From Zygnema cylindricum (Eukaryota > Streptophyta > Zygnematophyceae > Zygnematales > Zygnemataceae): a stretch of DNA of 64,000 nucleotides. The notes under the pieces are model-generated. The model was not told the DNA's origin and did no database searches. It saw only the letters and a list, made by a program, of their open reading frames with translations. The translations under genes were made by a program, and so were the position numbers. Of this stretch, positions 1 to 10,700 are shown piece after piece. The first letter of the stretch is position 1; every line of letters starts with the position of its first letter. Location: positions 124,001 through 188,000 of the forward strand of contig JBBHKE010003332.1 in NCBI GenBank assembly GCA_037447655.1, given 5' to 3'.

Positions 1-1
1 G

Positions 2-1090
2 GAGACCAGTGGAGGGGAGGGGTCAGAGAACTCACAGGACCCTGAATACACCCCAACCCGGGAAGGTGATCAGGAACTTCAAGCAGATCATGAGCTGTCG
101 GAGGCGGAGGAGCCGGAACGCGAACCAACGCCTCCGCCAATTGAGGAGCGCGCCTCAGATCTGGAGGTGACGCGGGACCCAAACAAGGAGAGCACCACAA
201 ACGAGCAGTCGTCTGAAAGCGCGGAGAGGAAGGCGGAGGAACAATACCCCAGCGGTGATGATGTGTTTCTCTTGCGCGAAAACCGAAGAGATTCGGAGGA
301 GGAGAGTGAACAGGGAGAGGAAATTCCCGACTACCTCTTCCCACTACCGGTTGACACCCAGCATCCGAACCTCGCCTTCAGCTTCGCCAAAAGGTTTTAT
401 TGGGACCCCTCAGAGTGGCCCGAAGAATGGCGTATAGGGAAGCCAAGAGATCTTATCCGCATCTCTACCAACGTTCCGTCACACCCAACGTGGAATTTCA
501 TGCGGACGAAGGACCTGGGGAATAATCATAAAGGCTATGTGCAGCTGAATCCTCACACCTTACTGTTCGTAGAGGTGGTAGAGGAAAACTACATGTGCAG
601 AATTGATGTTCCCGGGTTACTTCGCCATTATCACCCGTGGGATGTCCGCCTCCACGACATCATCTCTCGAGCGGAAGTCACCCCTGAAGTGCGAGTACTC
701 AAGCTGGCTCAAAGGAATGCTCTGAAGCGGGCCCGAGCTGCAAGAAAACACGTGTCCTTCAAATTACGAAAGGTACCTCGGTGGGAATCGGCGGACGAGG
801 AACCAGAGGAAGCTACCCCTGGGGCTGAACCCGGAGAACCTAGGATTCTGGCACCCGAGGAGCCTGCACCTGCGGACGTTCCGCAGCAAACCGTAGTACC
901 CATGGAGGAAGCGGAAAATCAGGTTCGGGAACGAATTACTCGGCGGCGGTTGGCAGCTGCAGATCGTCACATTGCGTTACTGGAGACCCGATGTGAACAA
1001 CTCCAACATCAACTCGACGTCCTTCGCCATGAATTTGAGGAGTATCGTGAGGAAACATACGACATACTCCGGCAACTGCAGTTTCCTTGA
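2..1090 (+). CDS. 3' part of an uncharacterised retroelement ORF, open at the left edge
   Basis: One frame is open from base 2 to the TGA at 1088-1090. The first methionine is far inside, so the protein begins outside the window. The visible part (about 362 residues) starts with a Glu/Pro/Ser-rich acidic segment. A folded-looking middle follows, rich in Trp and Pro (WDPSEWPEEW around nt 390-430). Next come a basic stretch (RALKRARAARKH), a second acidic Pro-rich linker, and a C-terminal heptad-like coiled coil with Leu/Glu/Arg spacing over the last 60 residues. I recognise no protease, reverse transcriptase or integrase motif. The ORF ends 45 nt before a purine-rich stretch and a TGTAAC-starting LTR, so it sits where gag-only elements or a third (env-position) ORF would lie. 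The function is unknown. It could be gag or an accessory ORF. Confidence 0.5.
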   Translation, partial: ETSGGEGSENSQDPEYTPTREGDQELQADHELSEAEEPEREPTPPPIEERASDLEVTRDPNKESTTNEQSSESAERKAEEQYPSGDDVFLLRENRRDSEEESEQGEEIPDYLFPLPVDTQHPNLAFSFAKRFYWDPSEWPEEWRIGKPRDLIRISTNVPSHPTWNFMRTKDLGNNHKGYVQLNPHTLLFVEVVEENYMCRIDVPGLLRHYHPWDVRLHDIISRAEVTPEVRVLKLAQRNALKRARAARKHVSFKLRKVPRWESADEEPEEATPGAEPGEPRILAPEEPAPADVPQQTVVPMEEAENQVRERITRRRLAAADRHIALLETRCEQLQHQLDVLRHEFEEYREETYDILRQLQFP

Positions 1091-1135
1091 CTCCATCAAA
1101 GTTCAGCGGGACGCTGAATCCTTAGTGGGAGGCAC

Positions 1136-1644
1136 TGTAACAAGGTTACAGAATTGGGTACTTAGTAGTTAGGGCTAGGCTGCTATAGTTGCGATTTCAG
1201 AGCAGCGCAGTTGCGATGCCAGAGCAGCGCAGCTGCGATTCCAGACCAGCGCAGCATAGCAGCATAGCAACTTAGCGGCGTAGCAACTAGTAGCGCAACG
1301 GCGTAGCAGCGCAGCATAGTAACGCCGGAATTGTGTAGATTGAACTGTATAGTTCTAGAAGAAAGTTTGGATAGATCTTGGATTGGCCGCGAAGGTCCAC
1401 GTGTACTGCTGGATAGTACTGAGTTGACCAGCAGTTAGCTAGTTTAAATAGACAAGTAGACCTAGTGAATAACCGACCGGAAGTAGACCTGAAATAGACT
1501 TACGCAGCTAGCGCAATCTTGTACTCTCTTTTCAATTAATAAAGCCCAACCCTGTCTGCGAGTTCTGTGTGCTCCTGCTGTTGCTACGGGGAGATCCTTG
1601 GTGTTTTCCGCTGTGCATTGTGACGTATTGTGGGGTGTTGTTAC
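1136..1644 (+). repeat. Probable 3' LTR of the element carrying the preceding ORF
   Basis: The segment starts TGTAACA, directly after a purine-rich tract (GTGGGAGGCAC) that would serve as polypurine tract. It ends near TGTTAC, which mirrors the start. Inside are three copies of a 22-bp tandem repeat (GCGAT...CAGAGCAGCGCAG, about 1190-1255), a TTTAAATA stretch near 1443 and a polyadenylation signal AATAAA at 1538-1543. The partner LTR lies outside the window, so boundaries and target duplication cannot be confirmed. Confidence 0.5.
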
Positions 1645-2368
1645 CTATTATACAGAGGTGAAGACAAACAGAAGTTGTTAAGAGAAATGGTGGAAGGCAA
1701 GATCCACTTGGTTTGGCGGACCGATGATGTGCGTGTCACCCGCCACCGAAGGGAACAAACAATTGGGAAAAGAGGTAGCGGATGCTCGTAAGTCTTATTA
1801 GTAGAGCAAACAAAGGGACTTCTAAAGGGTCGACTTGACAAGTATCAGTAAGTAAACCCAAATTGGCAACATCTCCCAATGGGCCACCAAGGGCATAAAG
1901 GAGAGATCTGGATGTGGAGTAAAAAGTGCGAACAAAAGGAAAAGCTGGTTGATGGGAGAGGGGGCGTGTCATAGCTCGCGAAAGATGACATTGCGATCAA
2001 TATCGAAAGTATTCTTAAAGCCAGGATTTCGTCGCTTAAAGACTTGACGTGGTTAATTGTTGCGATTAACTCATTAAAATACATTGTGTATCTTTATTAT
2101 AGTTAATGGTCCTATATCGGTACCCCTATAATTTTCCCCTATGTTTCTTTCAACGGTTAAGAACGAACCAGGCCATTTAACATTAAATGAGAAATAATAG
2201 CACATGTTAATATTTTGATGACTCCCATAATGGTACACGGTGTACAATGTAGCGTAATTAATGTCATAAATTCTCGAACGTGAGTAGACGGAGTATCGAG
2301 GAAAATACTTGACAATACATTGATGGTCTATTCTAAAATCGGTTCTCTCATTGCAGGCATGAATTACC
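1645..2368. other. Non-coding spacer
   Basis: Short overlapping open frames on the minus strand show no recognisable motif and no consistent coding character. I see nothing that supports a gene. Confidence 0.5.
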
Positions 2369-2570
2369 TACACCGAGAATCGCTATTAGCGTTAACAAAT
2401 ATTTAGTGTTAAAGAACAATTAGTGTGATTAACGCTAATTGGAAATTTTCAAGGAAATCAGTCACTCTAATTTTGTTTTTAGGGTTTTTTTAATCACTAC
2501 ATTTAAGAGTTTGGGTAACAATTTACGCGCGCTGAATTAGCGTGATTAACACTTATAGCGTTTCACGGTA
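2369..2570. mobile_element. MITE-like element (TA-flanked, CACCG-type TIRs)
   Basis: It begins TACACCGAGAATCGCTATTA and ends with the inverted form ...TATAGCGTTTCACGGTA, so TA dinucleotides flank imperfect terminal inverted repeats. It is about 200 bp, AT-rich and has no ORF. The same ends recur at 2576, 7063, 11936, 12139, 17289, 43162, 44112, 44116, 44334, 49060, 49161 and 49193. The TA target preference suggests a Tc1/mariner-type mobiliser, which is an inference. Confidence 0.65.
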
Positions 2571-2902
2571 TATAGGACACTGTGAATCGCTATTAGGGTG
2601 AAGTTCCATCAAGCGAAAAGTGGCGTTTTTTAAAGAAATCCGCGACTATCCGTACCAAATCGTACCGCCTATTTTGTTTTTATAAGAAAAGAAATAGTAC
2701 AGAGAATCTTGCCGATACTCTGCGAAGGTCTTGGAGGCATAGATGTCTCATTCGTACGGATTTTGACATTTTTACGAAATTTCGTTTTTTTTTTTTGATT
2801 TTGAATCTTTCGTTAAATGCGTATACTTTTCGTACGGTTTAAACGTACGGATGAACCGTACATTTTTAATGTACGGAAATTTAAAAAAAATATACTATTC
2901 AT

Positions 2903-3012
2903 TTGCGCGCGCGAAGTTTGAAAGAAATTTGTACGTTACGGTTATTATGTACAGAAATTTCGCGCGCAGTTTGAAAAAAATTTGTACGTCACAGTTATAA
3001 TGTACGAAAAAT
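2903..3012. repeat. Two-copy direct repeat in the 5' subterminal region
   Basis: Two adjacent units of about 55 bp each run GCGCGC, AGTTTGAAA, ATTTGTACGT, a CACAG/TACGG variant, and TATGTAC. They lie just upstream of the transposase. Subterminal repeats of this kind are often transposase-binding regions, which is an inference here. Confidence 0.5.
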
Positions 3013-3130
3013 TTTCAGTGTTTTGAAAAAAAATTGTCCAGTTCATCTAAGCTGACATTGAATCCGCCATTGAAAGCTTCATTGAAGCCGTACTTCAAGC
3101 AAGCTTCCACGTACTTCTTCAGAAGCAGCC

Positions 3131-5087
3131 ATGCCTAGGCCTCGAGGATCAGAGTGGGACCATGTTAAGGCTCCGAAGGGTGGCCAGCTTGGGGACAACA
3201 AATTGTGCATTTGCATTTACTGTAACTTCAAGTATAATGGACAAGCCACTCGGATTAGAAACCACCTTCTTGGAAATGTGAAGAGTGGAGGCATTAGGAC
3301 CTGCAATTTATGTCCAAATGAGGTAAAGGCAGAGCTACGTGTTGTGGAAACAAACAAGGCTTCTCAAGGTTCTAAAAAACGTATTATATCCGTTTTAGAT
3401 CAACTTACTGGAAGTAGAAGTCTTACAGGGTCTTTAGATAAGGTACAAGGAGTACAAATGAAAATAAGAAGTTGTTTTAATAATTATAATCAAAAGGAGG
3501 TAGATGCAACATGGGCTAAAGCTTTTTTTGCCAATGGCTTGCCATTCACTCTATTGGATGACCCCTATTTCAAGGCAGCAGTGAAGCAAACTGGGGAGAT
3601 AGGGGAGTCTTATAAGTTACCGCACCGAAATGCCATGAGAACGAGACTTTTGGCTGAGACCAAGGCAACGATCACTAATGATTTGGAGAGTTACATGGAG
3701 ACATTGAAAGTCACCGGAGCATCTATCACATCAGACGGTTGGACAGCTATTGACCAAACACCTCTTCTTAACATTTTAGCTGTCACCCCAAAAGGTGACA
3801 TGTTTCTCATGGCCGAAGATACTAGTAGGCACTACAAGGATGCCGAATACGTTTGTGGAGTGTTGGAGAAGGGAGTACTTGCGGTGGGAGTGGAGCACGT
3901 AGTGCAAATTGTTACAGATTCTGCTCCTGTGAACAAGGCAGCTGCCTTGTTGCTCATGAGGAAGTACCCAACCCTCACGTGGACGCCATGCTCTGCCCAC
4001 ATCTTAGACTTGATGTTGGAGGATTGGGGGAAGCTTGCTTTTATTTCAACACCTGTCCGAGAGGTAAAGGAGGTGTTGAAATTTGTCACAAACCATAACA
4101 TGAGTGCAGCCAATCTTCAACAACATCTCTACACTTAGGCTTTTGAAACCTGGAGAGACCCGGTTTGCTACAAATTTTATCATGCTCCAGAGGTTTTTAG
4201 AGGTCAAGGACAGCCTCGAGCGCTTAATGTTTGATGATGGCTATAAGCAGTGGATTGGCAAGGCTGCTTACAAGTCCGAGGGGGCCAAAATCAAAGGCCA
4301 CATTTTGAGCTCAGAGTTTTGGATGAGAGTGGGGGAGGCTGTGACAGTTTCAGAGCCTGTGGTACGACTGATGCGGGAGTGTGACAAAGGGGCACCAAAT
4401 GTGGGGAAGGTTTATCATGGGTTCTACATGATCGGTCAATTCTTGCATAATATATCCAACAATGGAAGAGTGGGAAATTACGAAGGAATGCAGATCTTGG
4501 AGGAGTTGAATAAATCTTGGTTGGCCAGATGGGAGATGGCATATAGCCCCATGTATGCAGCCGGCTTCGTACTCGATCCCGAGTACCAAAGTGTTGCCTA
4601 TGGGCAACATTCAAATTTGAAAGTCATGGAAGGATTCCAGAAAATGCTTGAGAGGATGTTACCAAATGTGGATGATCAAGCTGAAGCATACATTGAGCTG
4701 ACTAAGTATAGGGGCTCTGAGGGAATTTTTGGGAGGGAGGTAACAAAAACTTGTGCGAAGAAGATGCCAGGGTGGAAGTGGTGGCAACAGTTTGGGGCTG
4801 TCACCCCTATTTTACAGAAGGTGGCAATTAGGGTCCTTGCTCAATGCTCGGTTGCTAGCTCATGCGAGAGGAATTGGTCAACTTATGACCATATTCACTC
4901 TAAAAAAAGGAACAGGCTGACAGCTAAAAGGGCCAATGACATAGTGTGGGTCTTTAGTAATCTGAGATTAGCATATCAAACTAGGGATGTTAGCTATGAG
5001 GAGTCTATGATAGCATGGGAGGAAGAGGAAGGGGAGATAGTGGAAGAGGATGATGACGAAGACATGGATGAACAAGATCTAGAGTGA
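3131..5087 (+). pseudogene. hAT-superfamily transposase (BED finger, DUF659, hAT C-terminal domain), one frameshift
   Basis: An ATG at 3131 opens a 335-residue frame. It holds an N-terminal BED-like finger (CIYC near residue 30, then RIRNHLLG and a later Cys) and a DUF659 region at about residues 170-330 (ITSDGWTAIDQTPLLN, VTDSAPVNKAAALL, WTPCSAHILDLML). The frame stops at 4138. The continuation lies in another frame from about 4105: LLKPGETRFATNFIMLQRF, then the C-terminal dimerisation block SSCERNWSTYDHIHSKKR at about 4855-4910, then an acidic tail ending at 5087. The decayed copy at 38.8-40.8 kb reads through the equivalent junction in one frame, so a single-base indel near 4108-4113 broke this one. 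This copy is otherwise well preserved. The host function would be DNA transposition in the nucleus. An assembly error at that base cannot be excluded. Confidence 0.85.
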
Positions 5088-5399
5088 TAGAGGAAATAAC
5101 CCTATTCGAGGTTGTCAATTAGTTACTTTCTAGGAGTAAACTAAGTTATTTCCCTCCCATGATTACAAAAATGGCTTTTTTTTTCTTCAATCGTGGATGT
5201 GTCATTATTTGATGTTCATATACAAAAATGGATTTTTTTTTTCAATTATGATTTTGTCATTATTAAATGTTGACATATAGAAATGGATTTTTTCTTTTCA
5301 ATTGTGATTTTGACATTATTCAATTTTGACATTCAAAAGTGGTTATTTTTTCTTCAATTATAAATTTTTGAATGTTAACATGTTGCAATAGGGGCAAAA

Positions 5400-5750
5400 G
5401 ACGCCGGTGCTGACAGGGCTTTCGCTGCCTCGGCGCTGGCGACGAGTTCAACGCCGAGGCAACAGACAGTCTCATCGCTGGTTGCCGGTTCAGAGTCCAG
5501 CGACAGTCTGATCGCTGGCGACGAGACAGTTTGATCGCTAGCGACGAGACAGTCTGATCGCTAGCGACGAGACAGTCTGATCGCTAGCGATGAGACAGTC
5601 TGATCGCTGGCGACGAGACAGTTTGATCGCTAGCGACGAGACAGTCTGATCGCTAGCGACGAGACAGTGTGATCGCTAGCGATGAGACAGTCTGATCGCT
5701 GGTTGCCGGTTCAGAGTCCAGCGAAGAGACAATGTCGTCGCTGGTTTTCG
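5400..5750. repeat. 23-bp minisatellite in the transposon 3' region
   Basis: About ten imperfect tandem units have the core ACGAGACAGTCTGATCGCT (variants TAGCG/GGCG). They are flanked by two copies of a longer unit containing GGTTGCCGGTTCAGAGTCCA. A shorter eroded form of the same repeat sits at the equivalent place 3' of the second hAT copy (about 41035-41110), so the minisatellite travels with the element. Confidence 0.7.
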
Positions 5751-6537
5751 TTTAGAACTCTGAAATTTTGATTTTGTCATCGTATTTTTAGTCATTTATT
5801 AAATTTTTTAATATTTTTTGATTTTTATTTTTTTGTATAAAGTCAACGAAAGTCAACGCATTTTAAAAATATTTGATTTTGTTTCATGGGCATATTAGTT
5901 ATTTTTTTGGCGTTTCATGCGTGCGTTTTATGCGCATGAGACATCTATGCTTGGAGGTAATACTGGCTGTTGGATGTTCATCTGCGAGGAGTTCACTTCA
6001 ATTTTCTCTGTTACACTCAACCCACTTCGAGGAGGTGGGTTGGCATATACAAAAAACAATAAATTGTGACACGGTGGACAATTAAGCTACGTTTCATGAT
6101 GGAAAACCAACGAAAAATCTTAAGATTTGCACATGACACGCGGTTTCCAAAATAAAACCGAAAATAAAAACGAAATTTCGTAACATTCCCTCGGCAAGCT
6201 ATTTTCGGTAACTTTTGTTTGTCACACTATTTCTCTCGAAGGACTTTCGTTATGTTCGAAAAGTGAAACTCTAAAAAATGAGCTGGCGTACAGACTGGCA
6301 TCTGCAAAATTTATAAAAGTTTTGTCGTATTATTACTTCGTACGCAGGTACATGGTACGCAAGTCAAGATTTGAAGCTAAGTTTGTCGGTTCTAAAAATC
6401 TAAAAGATATTCAATATCGGATCGTAGCTTGCGTGGCGCCAACCAATTTAGAACAAGTGGCTTACAGACTCTACGTGATGGAACTTCGACTCAATCGACT
6501 AGGTCTGTAGAGTTTGCCGTACAATTACAGAAACGTA
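5751..6537. other. 3' non-coding part of the hAT-bearing element
   Basis: AT-rich DNA without a supported gene. A stretch near 5915-5955 (GCGTTTTATGCGCATGAGAC) has a close counterpart at 41255-41285 after the second hAT copy, so this region belongs to the transposon and not to the host. Confidence 0.5.
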
Positions 6538-7063
6538 TGATGGAACTTCACCCTTAGAGTAAAGGAATAAATAGCGTAAAAAAAAATAGTGTTATTAACG
6601 GTAATTGGGAAATTTTGTTTAAAAAAAAACATATATACTAATTAATCACTAACTCTAATTTGGGATTTTTCGACTAATAAATGCCCGCCGTATTGATGTC
6701 TACATCAGTATATGTATCCGTACAAAATCTTACAATTCGTACGCCAAAATAATGAAATATGAATATTCGAGTTTGCGTCTCTTTTTCCCAGTGCACATTC
6801 ACAAGCGTGCGCAGTTACATTAAATGCTTTTTTGTACATTTTTATTTCAAAAATTACATTTTGGTACGAAAAAACATGTCCGTACACCACACTATAAACA
6901 TCACCGTGTACAGTACAGTACTTCCGTTATTAACGCTAATTAAAAAAAGTTCCCTAAAAGGTGTAAAGGAAAAAACAGAACTATTGATTGAATTTCGGGA
7001 AAAAAAAAAAAAGGGGGGGGCACCGAATTAGCGCTATTTACTCTAATAGCGATTGGCGGTGTA

Positions 7064-7785
7064 CTGTACTGTAGCGTAGCGATAAATATCGTATATTTAC
7101 GATACGTTACAGCACATCGTTCGACAAATGCCCAGCGTCGTTGTAATTAGAAGTAGTATTCCGCCGTCATCGTCTTCCATGTTACAAGAGTACGGGAAGC
7201 CGTTTTCGCGCGCCTGCTCATCAATTTTTAAATTCAAATAATTGAATCGAAAACGCACCTTTGCCTACTGAAAACTGGCGGGAGCTTTTTTAAAGTTGCC
7301 ACCAAATTTGAAAAACAAATTTCACAACTTCAACTATTCCGGAAAGCGAAATGCGATTTATAAATTCACGAAAATGGAGGGAAATGTCTTCTGTTCTTTC
7401 TTAGCACTTTTCTGACGAAGTTTAAAACTTAGAAGTTAAAATTAGGGGCCCCATATAGCCTCCTCACTCCGTCATATTCTCTTCTGTCTTCATTTCTTTG
7501 CTTTAGTTTATAATTCCAATTTTCACATTGTTATTTCTTCGACATCTAGTCCTTGGCATCTATTCTCTAACCTCTACTCTCTAATTTTTTCCTTTGTGTA
7601 TATTGTCGAAGTAAATATGTCTCCCCCTTAAGCTAACTTTCTTGTAGTAAGAACATATATTTAGCGACTTTTGACTTTTCCTTGGCACTTTACAACTTTT
7701 TATTTTACAAAACTAAGTACTCATCAAGGTCGTCGTTCCTAATCATTTCAACCATTCTGTTTTGGGCAACCGCTGGTATTATTCT
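7064..7785. other. Upstream region of the WD40-like gene
   Basis: AT-rich, with no supported gene. It should hold the promoter and 5' UTR of the gene starting at 7786, but I can pick out no specific promoter element with confidence. Confidence 0.4.
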
Positions 7786-10700
7786 ATGGAGGCTGAAAAT
7801 GATGCACATGTCCTGTTAACCTCTCACACTTCTTTATCTTCTCCCGCTCGAAAGAAACAAAAGCAAACAATTTTTGGAACGTCACGTGGCGCACGAAACA
7901 GGATATATGCCCCCCCAGGCATATGTCACTCAAATAATTCACAATCTCAAATTTGCGAAGCTTCTGTGACCGTCAAGCTGGTCGAGTTGGAGAGGGGCTT
8001 ACTGGCACTACTGGGAGAGATGCTTGTGGCCCAAACAAGTGGTCTGCGTGATTATATTTGTGCACAGGTAGTTGATGTAAGTCAACAAGTAACCACTGCA
8101 ATAGAGAGCACTGTTTCGCCTGAGCTTGAAATGTACTGGATCCCTAGGTTTTCTCAAATTAAGGAGAAGCTTGTGATCAGAATGGCGAATTTTCACTGGC
8201 AAACAGTTGAATACAAGGAGGGGAATCAGCAGCAAGTGGAAGAAAGGCTTGTCAGATTGCAGAGTCAGGTTGACGAAGTGTTCTCTCGCATCCACAAAAG
8301 CACATGGCAACAGGAGCCACTCCTAGACAGCACAACGGACAAACCCGTTTCTCAGGGAAGCAAAGAAATGATTTCTGCGGCGACTCTCCTGTGCCAGGTC
8401 CGTGATCCTAAAAGTCAAGATGAAAGAGCACCAACTGTTATGAAGGATGCAGGTGGAGCAAATGAATCACCGAAGGTCAGTGAATGAGCTCCTTCAGAAA
8501 TGATTCTGCTTGATTTCTTTCTGTATTGGTCAATTTTGTTCAATTTTTTGGCAATAGGCTAATCCCTACTTGCTTTGACTAAAGTAGCCGGAAGTTTGGG
8601 GCTTAACACTTCCAACTGATGCTTCGTTTGATCGTTGACCGCTTTCAGATTCTGTTTTTGTTTTGGTAAACAGGAATTCTGCTGTGGCTTTATGCGAATG
8701 ATTGGTCGGAAAAAAACTCAAAACTGAACGTAATTTGTATCCCTGATCTAATGAAGCCAGTATTCCACATGAATAACGGTTTTGCTGTCCATGTTTCTGA
8801 CTTCATTCTTACTTGTGTTTCATTGATTGTTTTTTGTTTGTCTTCTTGCAAACACAGTTGCCAACTCAACCAGCCACAAAAAATAATGCATGCAACAGCG
8901 ATTGCTTGGAGATGGACCTTGGAGATTTGGTCCATAAAAGAGCGTTAGGAGATTGTGCAGATGAAAATAGGGCAGATAGCGAGGAATATTTGAGCGGAAC
9001 CTGCCCTTCTCTTAGAAGTTCGTACTCGTATCAGAGATCCACTAAAAAACGTACTGTTAGTGAAGCAGAAAAAAACATTGACGTCAACCCTCTTGAAAGC
9101 TTTGCTGGACCAAACAAACGGAAATGGCGAGGTGAATCTAATAGGAAAATTGCCTCTTTTGAAAGTCGGCATGAAGAGCAGCAATCGAGTGGTGGGAGCT
9201 CCTCCTCAGAAAGCTTTTCTGATTCTGATAGATCCATTTCTTGGTGTCAACCGGAAAATTCTTCGGAAAGTTATAACGACTCTGACGAACTGGACGATGA
9301 CAGTGACAATGGCAGTGACAGTGGCAGTGACAGTGGCAGTGATAATGATAGTGAAGAAGAAGAAAGTCAAGATCAGTCTGAAGATCGAAATATACATGAA
9401 GATGATGGTGAGATCTCAAGGAAGTGCAAGCGCACTAACCAAGAGTTTAACTTGCAGAGCTCTCCACCTTACTCTTTCTCTAATGTTAGCGCTGAGACGG
9501 CGAGCATTGACGTCCCCAATCAAGCCATAGATTCTCCACAGTTTAGGCCTTTTGCTATTGGCCAGGCGCCATCTCCAGCGGGCTGCTTTATTGATGGAGG
9601 AGCCGGATTGCTTCTGGCCGGCGCTGATGGAGTTTGTCGCTTTTATGACAGTGTCAGCTGGCAGGTATGGGAAAGCTCATTGTGCTTCTTTCGCTTCTTT
9701 CTTATATAACAATAGGCATATATGCCTTTTCTTCATGTTTTGGTCATGCTTTGGTAATGTTTTAGTTATATTTCTTCACGTTACCTGATATTTAGCTGAC
9801 ATTTTGACCGATATGGGGAAGCTCATCTGTTATTCTCATCTATGTATGCTGCTGTTGTCTTAATCTGATGTATCCATGACAGAATGAAAGCGGAACTGAT
9901 ATCAAATTAATTTGCAAATTGTAATGTGATTATGTGACTACTGTGCTATTATATGTTACAATCAAGGTGGGTTCATGAAGTTTGCCTCTTCATTACTGTA
10001 TATATATAATATATGACATTTCCTTATGCCATTCCTTTCAGAAAAAAGAATCAATGAGTACACGTTGTGAAATGCTTTTCTTGTTGTCATTTTAAGCGTT
10101 TTCTCCTGTGCTTTTTCCTGTGATATTGGCAGGAAAAGTGCCAATTTATTCCTCCAGAAGGTTTTATTCTTGGTCGTCCCGGAGGTTGTTGGCTCTTAAG
10201 TACTCAGTGGCATGACAGTGAAGACACTTCCCTTGTTGTTGTCACGTCACGGGACAGTCCTGCCTTCTGTTCCTGGCACTTTGAAACAGGAGCTGTGGTA
10301 GGATACTGGTCGGTCGACCTCCATTTAAATTCCTTTGATTTTGTTTCCACAGATAGTGATGATCTTATTGAGCCAGGTACTCCTGTACGGGAAACTGAGA
10401 GGACGAGAAGAAGTCCATTTTCAATGGAAGATAATGTGGAAGACAATATGGGAGTCAAGCTTTCCTCCTCAGGCAGAGAAGGTTATTTGGAGGAGATACT
10501 AAAGGCGATGGATATGCATACACATGACCTGGAGACGGGAGGGCATGCTTCTTCATGTGATGGCAGTTTTTTGCCAGGAAGAGTTTCGGAAGATGTTTTA
10601 CAAGCTGATGAAACAGGCGAAAGTGTGATGAGCTGGCAAGACGTGACAAAAAGAAGATGGTGGATAAAGCCGTCAGGGCCTGTCTTAGCAGTAGTTTCAG

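Larger units (their letters stand above)
2596..6553 (+). mobile_element. DNA transposon with 16-bp TIRs and a TTA target duplication, carrying an hAT-like transposase
   Basis: The ends are perfect 16-bp inverted repeats: GGGTGAAGTTCCATCA at 2596-2611 and TGATGGAACTTCACCC at 6538-6553. Flanking TTA triplets (2593-2595 and 6554-6556) fit a 3-bp target duplication, because removing the element restores a family-typical MITE terminus. Inside are GTAC-dense subterminal DNA, the BED/DUF659/hAT-C transposase (3131-5087), a 23-bp minisatellite (5400-5750) and an AT-rich 3' region. hAT elements normally give 8-bp duplications, and 3-bp TTA/TAA duplications are known for PIF/Harbinger. The hAT gene may therefore be nested inside another element type. 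Confidence 0.6.
2576..7063. mobile_element. MITE-family element split by the hAT-bearing insertion
   Basis: The left end reads CACTGTGAATCGCTATTA. The right end (7031-7063) reads ACTCTAATAGCGATTGGCGGTGTA. The reverse complement of the right end continues ...AATCGCTATTAGAGTAAA. The left end stops after ...CGCTATTA at 2595, and TTAGAGTAAAGG resumes at 6554. The two halves therefore rejoin into one typical family end, and 2596-6553 is a later insertion. The remaining 6557-7062 is AT-rich with no gene. Confidence 0.6.

Noticed and set aside
5400-5750. Possible CRISPR array
   Set aside because: The 23-bp units are directly abutting with no unique spacers, there are no cas genes and the context is eukaryotic. 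It is a minisatellite.
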